A DNA stretch of 64,000 nucleotides from Acidobacteriota bacterium (GCA_026707545.1 JAPOWR010000001.1:434001-498000); one strand, 5' to 3'. Shown: positions 1 through 8,119, counted from the first letter of the stretch. Program-made: numbers and translations. The notes: a model not told the origin generated them from the letters alone.

Positions 1-630
1 CTGTTGGGCCACACGCTTGAGGAGATGCTCGCGGACGGGTCGCCGGGCGTCGTCTATCTTGACTACCGCGGCGCCATCGCCGGCAGCAACGCCACGGCAG
101 AATGCATGCTGCGCTCCCGCGATGCGCTGGTTGATCGCTGCGGACAACTGCGTGCTCGCCACCCGGACGACGACGCGAGGCTCGGGGAACTCCTGAACTC
201 CGCGCTCCGCCGGCATGTCGGGGGCGCCCCGAAGGGTGGTTCTGTCGCGATACGGCGACAGCCCTGTGAATCACCGTTCGCGGTTCACGTCATGCCCGTG
301 AACCGGGTCCACGCGGCATTCGGAACCCGCCGGGTAGCGGTTCTGGTGTTGATCGTAGACCCCCGGATGAAGCTGCGGATCGACCCGCATCAGACGGCGC
401 AGCTCCTGGGCCTGACGCCAGCCGAAGGCCGCGTGGTCGCCAGACTGGCGGAAGGCATGAGCGTCCGTGAGATCGTCGAGGCGTCCGGGCGGACCGAGAA
501 CACGGTCCGTTCGCACCTGAAGTCGGCACTGGCGAAAACCGGCTGCTCGCGCCAAGCCGACCTAGTGCTACTCGCGTTTCGTGCGCGGAGGCCATCGGTG
601 CCCGGCGATGGGGCGCCTGGTTCTCGGTAG
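1..630 (+). CDS. LuxR-family transcriptional regulator, 3' part
   Basis: The reading frame is open to the left edge of the window, so the true start lies upstream; the TTG at base 4 is probably not the start. The visible part encodes about 209 residues. Numbering from that TTG, residues 15-70 resemble the weak PAS-like sensor region seen in many short LuxR-type regulators (V-V-Y-L-D, then a run ending in D-A-R-L). Residues 137-193 form a LuxR C-terminal helix-turn-helix, with L-T-P-A-E-G-R-V, then G-M-S-V-R-E-I and the recognition helix R-T-E-N-T-V-R-S-H-L-K. No receiver domain is visible. The signal or target cannot be told from the sequence. The next gene is a secreted LRR protein 313 bp downstream, and a 19-bp palindrome lies between them. 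Confidence 0.85.
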   Translation: MLGHTLEEMLADGSPGVVYLDYRGAIAGSNATAECMLRSRDALVDRCGQLRARHPDDDARLGELLNSALRRHVGGAPKGGSVAIRRQPCESPFAVHVMPVNRVHAAFGTRRVAVLVLIVDPRMKLRIDPHQTAQLLGLTPAEGRVVARLAEGMSVREIVEASGRTENTVRSHLKSALAKTGCSRQADLVLLAFRARRPSVPGDGAPGSR

Positions 631-942
631 GGCGAAAGCCACGCAGAGCCGCCGAGGCGGCTGTCGTCTTCGCCGACCGACGCGGCCGGGGCCTTGATGC
701 TGGCGAGGCCGCTCGACAAGTTGTCGAGCAGGCCACGGTTGCGCGACCACCCATTTGGGTGAAGACACACTCCGGGCGGCCACCTAGCATCAGTAGCCCA
801 ACCACTGATGCAGCCCCATTGTCGTTCTCTGAGGAGAACCCTAGTGAAGTCGCCATCCACACTTGTCGGAATCATGGCCGTGCTGCCGAGCCGATCGAAG
901 CTAGCCGTGGCGCCGTTGCACCCTCCGAGATTGGAGGCTCAG
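631..942. other. Intergenic region with three dyads
   Basis: These 312 bases lie between the regulator and the LRR gene and hold no convincing gene. There are three inverted repeats: a compact 7-bp stem AGCCGCC/GGCGGCT at 647-662, a 19-bp near-perfect palindrome at 711-729 (listed separately), and an 8-bp stem GCATCAGT/ACTGATGC with a 9-nt loop at 787-811. None is followed by a T-run, so they are not classical terminators. The LRR reading frame is open from 808, but the segment before 943 lacks a signal peptide and is taken as untranslated. Confidence 0.5.
711..729. promoter_or_regulatory. 19-bp palindrome, possible operator
   Basis: GCTCGACAAGTTGTCGAGC is two perfect 9-bp arms around one central G. 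The length and symmetry fit a binding site for a dimeric repressor or activator. It lies 81 bp after the regulator gene and 214 bp before the LRR start codon. Which protein binds it is unknown. Confidence 0.4.
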
Positions 943-3900
943 ATGATCCGAAGAATCCTTCTAGCTGCCTTGCCCCTGCTCGCCTCGCCAACGCAGGCGC
1001 AGCCCACGGACCGGGCGGTGCTGGTGGAGTTCTACAACGCGACGGGCGGCGCGAACTGGACGGACAACACCAACTGGACGAGCGACCAGCCGCTCGATTC
1101 CTGGTACGGCGTAAACACGAACGCGACAGGCCAGGTTACGGAGCTGTCCCTCCAGGACAACGGGTTGAGCGGTGAGATCCCGGCGGAGCTGGGGAACCTG
1201 ACCAACCTCACGAGACTTGAGCTCGCTTTCAATGGGTTGACCGGGTCGATCCCTGCGGAGCTGGGGGACTTGGCCAGCCTCACGGAGCTGGCTCTCTACG
1301 GCAATGAGTTGAGCGGGGAGATTCCCGCTGAACTGGGGAACCTGACCAACCTCACGAGGTTGTCTCTCAGCATCAACAAGTTGAGCGGTGAGATCCCGGC
1401 CGAGCTGGGGGACTTGATGGGCCTCACGGATCTGGTGCTCAACAATAATGAGTTGACGGGCGCGATCCCCGTGGAGTTGGGGAACCTGACCGGCCTCACC
1501 AGGCTGACTCTGTCTACCAACCAGTTGACGGGCGCGATCCCGGTGGAGTTGGGGAACCTGACCAGCCTCACGCAGTTGTGGCTCAACACGAACCAGTTGA
1601 CGGGCGCGATCCCGTTGGAGCTGGGGAACCTGACCAGCCTCACGGTGCTGTATCTCTTTGGCAACCAGTTGAGCGGGTCGATCCCGGTGGAGCTGGGGAA
1701 GCTGACCAGCCTCCAGTATCTGTATCTCTCTAACAACCAGTTGACGGGCGCGATCCCGGCGGAACTGGGAAACCTGGCCAGCCTCCAGTCTCTGTGGCTC
1801 TCTGCCAACCAGTTGAGCGGGTCGATCCCGGTGGAGCTGGGTAAGCTGACCAGCCTTACGAGGCTGATTCTCAGCCTCAATGAGTTGAGCGGGTCGATCC
1901 CGGTGGAGCTGGGGAACCTGACCAGCCTTACGAGGCTGATTCTCAGCCTCAATGAGTTGAGCGGGTCGATCCCGGTGGAGCTGGGGAACCTGACCAGCCT
2001 TACGGGGCTGTCTCTCGTTGGCAACCAGTTGAGCGGGTCGATCCCGGTGGAGTTGGGCAAGCTGATCAGCCTTACGGGGCTGTACCTCGGCGGCAACAAG
2101 TTGACCGGGGAGATCCCGGTGGAGTTGCGTAACCTGACCAGCCTCGATGGGCTGAATCTCTACGGCAATGAGTTGAGTGGGGAGATCCCGACGGAGTTGG
2201 GTGACCTGACCAGCCTCACGTTGCTGTCTCTCGGCAGCAACAAGTTGACCGGCTCGATCCCGGTGGAGCTGGGAAACCTGACTAGCCTCGGGTGGCTGTA
2301 TCTCCAGGAGAACGAGTTGAGCGGCTCAATCCCGGCGGAGCTGGGGAACCTGACCGGCCTCCGCTGGCTGTGGCTCCACGACAACCAGTTGACCGGCGAG
2401 ATCCCGGTGGAGCTGGCGAGCTTGACCAACCTCGCGGATCTGGCTCTCGCCACCAACCGACTGACCGGCGAGATCCCGGTGGAGCTGGGAACCCTGGCCA
2501 GCCTCAGCTGGCTGTCCGTGTATGGTAACCCGCAACTTTACAACTACCCCGCCAACCTGAACGCCAGGGGCGACCTGCACGTAGTAGCCCCCTCTGACGG
2601 TCGGGCGGCGTGTCTGCCGACCACGCAGGGCGGCAACGACTGCACAATCCCGACCCTGGTAGACAACCTGAGCCTGACGGCTGGCCCTGCGCAAATCGTC
2701 GTCCGGTGGGAGCCGAACCCTGCCAGCCCCGCCCCTACCGGCTATGAAGTTGAGTACCCGTCGCTAGGCGCCTGGACCGCTGACAACGTGTCGATCAGCG
2801 GCACGACCGCCACTATCACCGGACTCACCCCCGGACGGCGGTACAGCGTTCGGGTCAGGACGACCGACAGCCCCGACCCTTCCCAGCCCGACCTCCGCAC
2901 CCCCTGGCTGTCCGCCGCGGTCACGCTGCCCCTGGAGCCGCCTATGGCGGCGATCACAACGGACGCCGAGTGCAGCGAGCCAGCCGGCGGGTTGCCCATC
3001 AGCAACCGTCACCACGACGCGCGGCTCTGCCGCGCCGTCACCGGCCAGGCGGTCCGCTTCGAGGACAGTAGCACCGGCGCGGGCACCTCCCGGCTGTGGG
3101 ACTTCGGCGACGGCCAGACGAGCGAGCGCCGCACCGTAGAGCAGACCTGGTCCGCTCCGGGGTTCTACGAAGTGACGTTGCGCGTTGGCGACGGCACGGT
3201 GTCACACACTGCGTCCCTGACCTTCCTGGTGGAGGCCGCGAACCCTGCCGGCACGTGCGTGGCGGACGAGCAAACCCTCTGCCTGCGTGACTCCCGCTTC
3301 GCGGTTGAAATGGACTGGTCCGCCGGCGACGGCCGCAGTGGTCCGGGCCTCGTGGCTCGCGCCGGCACCAACGACTCAGGGTTGTTCTACTTCTTCGAGC
3401 CGGGCAACAACTGGGAGGTTCTGGTCAAGGTGCTAGACGGCTGCTCCGTCAACGGCCACGCCTGGGTGTATGCGGCCTCGGCCACGACCCTGGGCTACCG
3501 GATCCGCGTGACGGACACGGTGACAGACGCGGTCCGCGAGTACACCAACGAGCACGGAAGCCTGGCGGACGCGATCACCGACGGCCAGGCGTTCCCGGAC
3601 GCCTGCGGCGTCGCCTCGCCGCCGACGTCGCGGTCCGCTGACGCGGCGCCGCTCCGATTCGGGCGGTTCGAGGTGTCGATGACTTGGGCCACCGACTCGG
3701 GCGCGACGGGGCCGGGGCGTCCCGCCGGACCGCGAACGGCGGACTCGGGGTTGTTCTGGTTCTTCGGACCGGACAATTGGGAGGCCCTAGTCAAGGTGCT
3801 GGACGGCTGCGAGGTGAACGGCCACGTGTGGGTGTTCATGGCGGCGGCGACGGACCTGGGCTTGGAGCTCACCGTGACGGACACGGAAACCGGCCGGCTC

Positions 3901-3990
3901 AAGCGGTACGTCAGGGATCCCGGCGCGGCGGCGCCAGCGATTGCGGACGTAGGCGCCTTCCTGGACGCCTGTGAAGCGCCAGCGATGTAG
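943..3990 (+). CDS. Secreted leucine-rich-repeat protein with Fn3, PKD and duplicated C-terminal domain
   Basis: The start at ATG 943 was chosen because GGAGG at 933-937 sits 5 nt before it and the product then begins with a signal peptide (M-I-R-R-I-L-L, cut near A-Q-A-Q). This gives 1015 residues. After a short cap with N-W-T, residues about 67-530 are 24-residue leucine-rich repeats of the plant-specific type (L-x-G-x-I-P-x-E-L-G-N-L). Residues about 565-660 look like a fibronectin III domain. Residues about 690-765 are a PKD domain (W-D-F-G-D-G). The C-terminal part holds two copies of a roughly 100-residue domain with S-G-L-F-(Y/W)-F-F and V-K-V-L-D-G-C, which is common at the ends of acidobacterial secreted proteins. 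A surface or extracellular binding role is likely, but the ligand is unknown. No transmembrane anchor is visible. Confidence 0.85.
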   Translation: MIRRILLAALPLLASPTQAQPTDRAVLVEFYNATGGANWTDNTNWTSDQPLDSWYGVNTNATGQVTELSLQDNGLSGEIPAELGNLTNLTRLELAFNGLTGSIPAELGDLASLTELALYGNELSGEIPAELGNLTNLTRLSLSINKLSGEIPAELGDLMGLTDLVLNNNELTGAIPVELGNLTGLTRLTLSTNQLTGAIPVELGNLTSLTQLWLNTNQLTGAIPLELGNLTSLTVLYLFGNQLSGSIPVELGKLTSLQYLYLSNNQLTGAIPAELGNLASLQSLWLSANQLSGSIPVELGKLTSLTRLILSLNELSGSIPVELGNLTSLTRLILSLNELSGSIPVELGNLTSLTGLSLVGNQLSGSIPVELGKLISLTGLYLGGNKLTGEIPVELRNLTSLDGLNLYGNELSGEIPTELGDLTSLTLLSLGSNKLTGSIPVELGNLTSLGWLYLQENELSGSIPAELGNLTGLRWLWLHDNQLTGEIPVELASLTNLADLALATNRLTGEIPVELGTLASLSWLSVYGNPQLYNYPANLNARGDLHVVAPSDGRAACLPTTQGGNDCTIPTLVDNLSLTAGPAQIVVRWEPNPASPAPTGYEVEYPSLGAWTADNVSISGTTATITGLTPGRRYSVRVRTTDSPDPSQPDLRTPWLSAAVTLPLEPPMAAITTDAECSEPAGGLPISNRHHDARLCRAVTGQAVRFEDSSTGAGTSRLWDFGDGQTSERRTVEQTWSAPGFYEVTLRVGDGTVSHTASLTFLVEAANPAGTCVADEQTLCLRDSRFAVEMDWSAGDGRSGPGLVARAGTNDSGLFYFFEPGNNWEVLVKVLDGCSVNGHAWVYAASATTLGYRIRVTDTVTDAVREYTNEHGSLADAITDGQAFPDACGVASPPTSRSADAAPLRFGRFEVSMTWATDSGATGPGRPAGPRTADSGLFWFFGPDNWEALVKVLDGCEVNGHVWVFMAAATDLGLELTVTDTETGRLKRYVRDPGAAAPAIADVGAFLDACEAPAM
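1141..2532 (+). repeat. Tandem 72-bp coding repeats (about 19 LRR units)
   Basis: Each unit of 72 bp encodes one 24-residue LRR with the core G-x-I-P-x-E-L-G. The units 1849-1920 and 1921-1992 are identical at every base, which points to a recent unit duplication. Other units differ mainly at the solvent-exposed positions after T-S-L. The regular period is coding periodicity, not a CRISPR array. Confidence 0.9.
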
Positions 3991-4019
3991 CGGCCACTAC
4001 TAACGGGCTCGAAACCCGG

Positions 4020-4190
4020 CTACGCCCCCAACTCGACCTCGAACGGCCGGATGTAGCGCAGGATGCGAGGCGTCGAACCGTCGTCCGTGCCGGCGGCAAA
4101 CCGGGCGTCCACTGCCAGGTCGCCGAGATGGTGACGAAGCAGTCCGTACTTGGCGAAGTCCCCGATGTCGCCGACGTGGGCATCTTGCAT
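4020..4190 (-). pseudogene. Remnant of a conserved 'VGDIGDFxKYGLLR' protein
   Basis: The 56-codon frame begins M-Q-D-A-H-V-G-D-I-G-D-F-A-K-Y-G-L-L-R. This matches the start of a family of conserved hypothetical proteins that open with a V-G-D-x-G-D-(F/Y)-x-K-Y-G-L-L-R signature and are normally much longer. Here the similarity fades after about residue 22, and the frame ends at 4020, only 29 bp past the LRR stop on the other strand. The rest of the gene is absent, so this is best read as a truncated copy, possibly left by a rearrangement next to the LRR gene. Function is unknown. Confidence 0.45.
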
Positions 4191-4522
4191 GAGGCGGGAT
4201 CCCGAGGCGAAGCCCCGGCCGCCATCGTCGCGAGTCACTGTGGAAGATGCAGCGTTGCTTGCAAACCGGGACCTTCTAGGGGGACAGTTCCCGACCTTAG
4301 GTTCCCACAAATACCAGCGTTCTCAAGTACTTCTCCCGATTCAGAGCAGGAAGGAGTGAGCGCCGGCCTCTCATTCTCTTTTGAGCGCGCACCCATGTGG
4401 CGCGTTTCTGCGCCACATGCGTCGCAGTCCGTGCGTCCGCTGGCGGATGCACGGATGCCACGGCCGCTGGGAGCCTCCCCCGCAGACGTCCGGGCTGGCG
4501 GGTGCTCGCCAGCTACCGACGA
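4191..4522. other. Intergenic region with strong hairpins
   Basis: This region separates the LRR gene and its neighbouring remnant from the minus-strand gene ending at 4523. No gene is supported in it. A GGGGAC-type dyad (GGGGACAGTTCCC) is at 4280-4292. A perfect 10-bp stem, CATGTGGCGC/GCGCCACATG with a 6-nt loop, is at 4394-4419. A second 10-bp stem with one G-T pair and a 2-nt loop is at 4431-4452. The two adjacent hairpins lie between convergent genes and could end transcripts from both sides, but neither has a clear T-tract. Confidence 0.5.
4394..4452. terminator. Pair of hairpins, possible bidirectional terminator
   Basis: The first arm pair is 4394-4403 with 4410-4419, ten of ten bases. 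The second is 4431-4440 with 4443-4452, nine of ten plus a G-T pair. They sit downstream of the stop codons of both flanking transcription units. Termination is inferred from position only. Confidence 0.35.
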
Positions 4523-5593
4523 CTACTCGCCGCCGGTGCTGGTGGCCTTGCCGGCGCGCCAGTCGTCCTCGAGAATCCGCGCGCCGCGCAGCGTGTTGCC
4601 CATCGAGTAGTTGCCCTCGTGGCAGGCGTACTCGTAGACACGCTCCGGATCGCGCTTCCAGATGTACTCGCCGGACCAGGGGGCTTCCCAGGTGGCCGGA
4701 TCGTTCATCGTGAAGTGGTAGAGGATGTTGCCGTCCGGTTGGAGGGTCAGCCTTTCCGTGACGTGGAGGTCCTTCGTCGCGCCGCGCAGGAACCCGTCGG
4801 ACCGGAAGTGCACCGAGTCGATGACCAGGGTGTCGCCTTCCCACCAGCCGACCGAGTCGCCTAGCCAGCGCCGTTCCTCGGGGGTCGGGTGCTCGTCGTT
4901 CAGCCTAATGATCCGGGCGTCGTGGACCATCTCGATCAGGATCATGATGTGGTCCTCGGTCTGGACCACGCGCTTGTAGTTGTTGTAGCCGCTCGGGAAG
5001 GTCGGCGTGGCGCCGGTGAAACCGAGGATGCAGCGCTCGCTGATCGGCAGCGACTCGGGACCGTCGTAGGGGCCCGGACCGTCGAGTTCGAGCCACCAGG
5101 CAGTGCCGCTGTTCGGCCGGCGCAGCTTGGCGCGTTCCGCGAATCTCGCCTTGGCCGCCGCGGTCGTTTCCGGCATCCTGCCATTCGGCGGGTCGATGAT
5201 GATCGACGTCCTGAACTTGCCGTCCACCGCGAAGGCGTCCGTGCCGCGGTCCAGCCAGAAACTGTTGTAGCCACCGACGTTGCCGGCAGCTCCGGGCGAG
5301 CCGTCGCCGCCCTCCGGCGGCGCTTCGCGGTCCGGGTCGCTGATCTGATGTCGATCGGCCCGGCGCTTGGCGGCATCGGCCGCGAGCTTCGCTGCTTCCT
5401 CCCGGGTCAGGAGCAGGTTCTCGCCGTACTCCTCGGGCCGCTGCAGCGGAGTCAGCGTGGCGGCGTCGTAGGTGCCGGTCAGGTCGGGCTTGCCGTTGGC
5501 CGCCCGCTTGATCTCGCTTTCGGCGCCCAGCACTGGCGCCGCGACTAGCAGCACGAGGATGGCGGCCAGGGCCGCGGGAACTCGGACTCTCAT
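4523..5593 (-). CDS. Secreted 'GKPDLTG' family protein, paralogue 1
   Basis: 356 residues. It has a signal peptide at residues 1-23 (V-L-L-V-A-A-P-V-L-G-A), then a mature N-terminus containing G-K-P-D-L-T-G-T-Y. Conserved blocks shared with the next two genes are L-T-P-L-Q-R-P-E, N-V-G-G-Y-N, I-D-P-P-N-G-R-M-P, V-G-W-W-E-G-D-T-L-V-I-D-S and Y-E-Y-A-C-H-E-G-N-Y. The start has GGAGGA 7 nt upstream. Acidobacterial genomes carry many secreted proteins with a PDL(S/T)G opening, but I know of no assigned reaction. The W-W-E-G-D-T-L region suggests a beta-rich lipocalin-like or carbohydrate-related fold, which is only a guess. It is the last gene of a minus-strand run. Confidence 0.8.
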   Translation of the reverse strand: MRVRVPAALAAILVLLVAAPVLGAESEIKRAANGKPDLTGTYDAATLTPLQRPEEYGENLLLTREEAAKLAADAAKRRADRHQISDPDREAPPEGGDGSPGAAGNVGGYNSFWLDRGTDAFAVDGKFRTSIIIDPPNGRMPETTAAAKARFAERAKLRRPNSGTAWWLELDGPGPYDGPESLPISERCILGFTGATPTFPSGYNNYKRVVQTEDHIMILIEMVHDARIIRLNDEHPTPEERRWLGDSVGWWEGDTLVIDSVHFRSDGFLRGATKDLHVTERLTLQPDGNILYHFTMNDPATWEAPWSGEYIWKRDPERVYEYACHEGNYSMGNTLRGARILEDDWRAGKATSTGGE

Positions 5594-5660
5594 TCTGCGT
5601 CCTCCTCTGTTCGACTGATGCCGGGAGTGTAGCGGAGGACGCCCGCTGCGAGGCAGTCTC

Positions 5661-6737
5661 CTAATCGCTGCCGCCGCCGGTGCTCCCCGCCTTCGCGGCC
5701 GCCACGTCGGCCTCGAGAATCCGCGCGCCCCGCAGCGTGTTCCCCATCGCGTAGTTGCCCTCGTGGCAGGCGTACTCGTAGACGAGTTCCGGGCGGTTCC
5801 TCCAGACGTACTCGCCGGACCAGGGCGTCTCCCAGGTGGCCGGATCGTCCATCGTGAAGTGGTAGAGGATGTCGCCGTTCGGCTGCAGGGTCAGGCGCTC
5901 CGTGACGTGAAGCTCCTGGGTCGATCCGCGCAGGAACGTCCTGGGGTGGAAGTTCACCGAGTCGATGACCAGGGTGTCGCCCTCCCACCAGCCGACCGAG
6001 TCGCCGAGCCACTTGCGCTCCTCGGGACTGGGGTGCTCGTCGTTCAGGCGCACGATCCGGGCGTCGTGGTTCATCTCGATCAGGATCATGACGTGGTCTT
6101 CGGTCTGCACCACCCGCTTGTAGTTGTTGTAGGCGCTTGGAAGGGTCGGCGTTGCGCCGGTGAAGCCGACGATGCAGCGTTCGGTGATCGGCAGCGACTC
6201 GGGGCCGTCGTAGGGGCCGGGGCCGTCGATGTCGAGCCACCAGGCGGAGCCGTCGTTCGGTCTGCGCAGCTGGTTGCGCGCCGTCCTTCTCGCCTTCGCG
6301 GCCTCGGTCATCTCGGGCATGCGCCCGTTCGGGGGGTCGACGATGATCGATGTCCGGAACTTGCCGTCGACTGAGAACGCCTCGGTGCCGATGTCCAGCC
6401 AGAAGAAGTTGTAGCCACCGACGTTGCCGGCGCCGCCGCCTGAGCCGTCGCCGCCGACCGGCGGGGGCTCGCGGTCCGGGTCGCTGACCTGGTGGCGGTC
6501 GGCCCGGCGCTTGGCCGCGTCGGTCTCGATCTTCTCCGCCTCTTCCCTGCTCAGGAACAGGTTGTCGCCGTACTTCTCGGGCCGCTGCAGCGGAGTCAGC
6601 GTGGCGGCGTCATAGTTGCCGGCCAGGTCGGGCCGGCCGCTGGGGGTGCGCTTGATCTCGTCCTCGGCCGCCAGGGCAGGCGCGGCGACCAGCAGCAGAA
6701 CGATGGCGGTCAGGGCCAGCGGGACTCGGGTCTTCAT
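5661..6737 (-). CDS. Secreted 'GKPDLTG' family protein, paralogue 2
   Basis: 358 residues, collinear with its two neighbours along the whole length. The signal peptide ends near A-L-A-A. The motif here is G-R-P-D-L-A-G-N-Y. CTGGAGGA precedes the ATG. The gap to paralogue 1 is 67 bp and contains the box GGAGTGTAGCGGAG (5624-5637, plus-strand text), which also occurs in the leader at 8072-8085; read on the minus strand it gives TACACT, a possible -10 element. The copies differ mainly in the charged segment around residues 140-160. Function is unknown. Confidence 0.8.
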   Translation of the reverse strand: MKTRVPLALTAIVLLLVAAPALAAEDEIKRTPSGRPDLAGNYDAATLTPLQRPEKYGDNLFLSREEAEKIETDAAKRRADRHQVSDPDREPPPVGGDGSGGGAGNVGGYNFFWLDIGTEAFSVDGKFRTSIIVDPPNGRMPEMTEAAKARRTARNQLRRPNDGSAWWLDIDGPGPYDGPESLPITERCIVGFTGATPTLPSAYNNYKRVVQTEDHVMILIEMNHDARIVRLNDEHPSPEERKWLGDSVGWWEGDTLVIDSVNFHPRTFLRGSTQELHVTERLTLQPNGDILYHFTMDDPATWETPWSGEYVWRNRPELVYEYACHEGNYAMGNTLRGARILEADVAAAKAGSTGGGSD

Positions 6738-6898
6738 TCAGCGTCCTCCAGGGTTTCGGGCGGAGTCAGACAGGACGGGGGTTGCGCAAGCCGGGCGGCA
6801 ACTTCGCGTTTCGCCGGCGAGGTCGCCAGATACTCACGAAGTGGCCCCGGAAAATCACGATTGTGTCGCATGAGATGTGTAGCGTCTGTGGGATCACA

Positions 6899-6960
6899 GG
6901 GGTCGCCCGTACTTAACCCGTCCGGGTACGAGAGGTGTTTGGTCGACTGCGGGCGACCCC
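6899..6960. repeat. Long-armed inverted repeat just after a stop codon
   Basis: GGGGTCGCCCG (6899-6909) and CGGGCGACCCC (6950-6960) are perfect 11-bp arms separated by 40 bp. Inside lies a smaller dyad, ACCCGTCCGGGT (6917-6928). The right arm directly abuts the stop codon of the gene at 6961-8040, so the minus-strand RNA would fold into a branched stem immediately after translation ends. It could protect or terminate the transcript. No T-run follows. Confidence 0.55.
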
Positions 6961-8040
6961 TCAGTCGCCACTGCCGGCGCCGGTGCTGGCGGTCTTCCCC
7001 GACAGCACGTCGGCCTCGAGCACCCGGGCGCCGCGCAGTGTGCCGCCCATCGAGTAGTTGCCCTCGTGGCAGGCGTACTCGTAGACGTCCACGGGGCTGC
7101 GCTTCCAGATGTACTCGCCAGACCAGGGGACGTCCCAGGTCGCCGGATCCTCGATCGTGAACTGGTAGAGGATGTTCCCGTCCGGCTGCAGCGTGAGACG
7201 CTCCGTGACGTGGGACTCCTGGGTGGCGCCGCGCAGGATCGCCTTCGGATGGAAGTTCCGGGAATCGATCACGAGGGTGTCGCCTTCCCACCAGCCGACC
7301 GAGTCGCCGAGCCACTTGCGCTCTTCGGGGCTCACGTGCTCTGAGTTCAGGCGCACGACGCGGGCGTCGTGGTTCATCTCGATCAGGATCATGATGTGAT
7401 CCTCGGTCTGGACCACGCGCTTGAAGTTGTTGTAGAGGCTCGGGAAGGTCGGCGTGGCGCCGGTGAAGCCGACGAGGCAGCGCTCGGTCACCGGAAGCGT
7501 CTCCGGACCGTCGTACGGGCCGTGGCCCTCGATGTCGAGCCACCAGGCGGAACCGTCGTTCGGCCGGCGTAGCCGGCGGCGTTCGGCGGATCTCGCCTTG
7601 CCGTCCTCGGTCATCTCCGGCATGCGACCGTTCGGAGGATCGAAGATGATCGAGGTGCGGAACTTGCCGTCGACCGCGAATGCCTCCGTCCCGGTCTCGA
7701 CCCAGAACCTGTTGTAGCCGCCCACGTTGCCGGCGCCGCCCGTCGTTCCGTCGCCTCCGACCGGCGGCGGCTTGCGGTTTGGATCGGACACCCGGTGGCG
7801 GTCGGCGGCGTACTTGGCCGCGTCCGCCTCGATCTTCGCCGCGTCCTCGGGGCTCAGGAAGAGGTTGTCTCCGTACTTCTCGGGCCGCTGAAGCGGCGTC
7901 AGGGTCCCGGCGTCAAACGTGCCGGTCAGGTCGGGCTTGCCGTTGGCGGCGCGTTTGACGTCGCCCTGGGCGGTCAGCGCGGGGGCTGCGATCAACAGCG
8001 CGAGGACGGCGATCAGCGCCGCGGGGAGTCGGACTCTCAT
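6961..8040 (-). CDS. Secreted 'GKPDLTG' family protein, paralogue 3
   Basis: 359 residues. The signal peptide is residues 1-25 (A-L-I-A-A-P-A-L-T-A-Q), followed by G-K-P-D-L-T-G-T-F. It keeps all blocks of the family, including V-G-W-W-E-G-D-T-L-V-I-D-S and E-Y-A-C-H-E-G-N-Y-S-M-G. It is the promoter-proximal copy of the three. Its leader (8038-8109) is nearly identical to the leader in front of the oxygenase alpha gene at 9975. A 223-bp gap with a strong inverted repeat separates it from paralogue 2, so it may be transcribed apart from the other two. Function is unknown. Confidence 0.8.
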   Translation of the reverse strand: MRVRLPAALIAVLALLIAAPALTAQGDVKRAANGKPDLTGTFDAGTLTPLQRPEKYGDNLFLSPEDAAKIEADAAKYAADRHRVSDPNRKPPPVGGDGTTGGAGNVGGYNRFWVETGTEAFAVDGKFRTSIIFDPPNGRMPEMTEDGKARSAERRRLRRPNDGSAWWLDIEGHGPYDGPETLPVTERCLVGFTGATPTFPSLYNNFKRVVQTEDHIMILIEMNHDARVVRLNSEHVSPEERKWLGDSVGWWEGDTLVIDSRNFHPKAILRGATQESHVTERLTLQPDGNILYQFTIEDPATWDVPWSGEYIWKRSPVDVYEYACHEGNYSMGGTLRGARVLEADVLSGKTASTGAGSGD

Positions 8041-8109
8041 GTTGGGTCCTCCGGATGTCGGTGGGATGGGCGGAGTGTAGCGGAGCAGGAGCCTTCGACT
8101 CGTTGCCGC
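8038..8109. repeat. Duplicated leader, copy A
   Basis: This stretch of about 70 bp, from the start codon of paralogue 3 upstream, matches 9973-10045 at roughly nine of ten bases. The first difference is 18 bases past the start codon. It includes the ribosome binding site (GGAGGACC on the minus strand) and the box GGAGTGTAGCGGAG (8072-8085), whose complement contains TACACT. The match fades close to the start codon and about 10 bp before the oxygenase beta stop. Confidence 0.8.
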
Positions 8110-8119
8110 TGACGGTCCA

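Noticed and set aside
647-811. Rho-independent terminator after the LuxR gene
   Set aside because: The stems have no T-tract, so they are described only as dyads.
808-942. Upstream extension of the LRR gene to an ATG at 808
   Set aside because: It would place 45 residues without export features before a good signal peptide, and a proper Shine-Dalgarno sits before 943.
1141-2532. CRISPR-like array
   Set aside because: The 72-bp period is a coding LRR with no spacers; units are contiguous and in frame.
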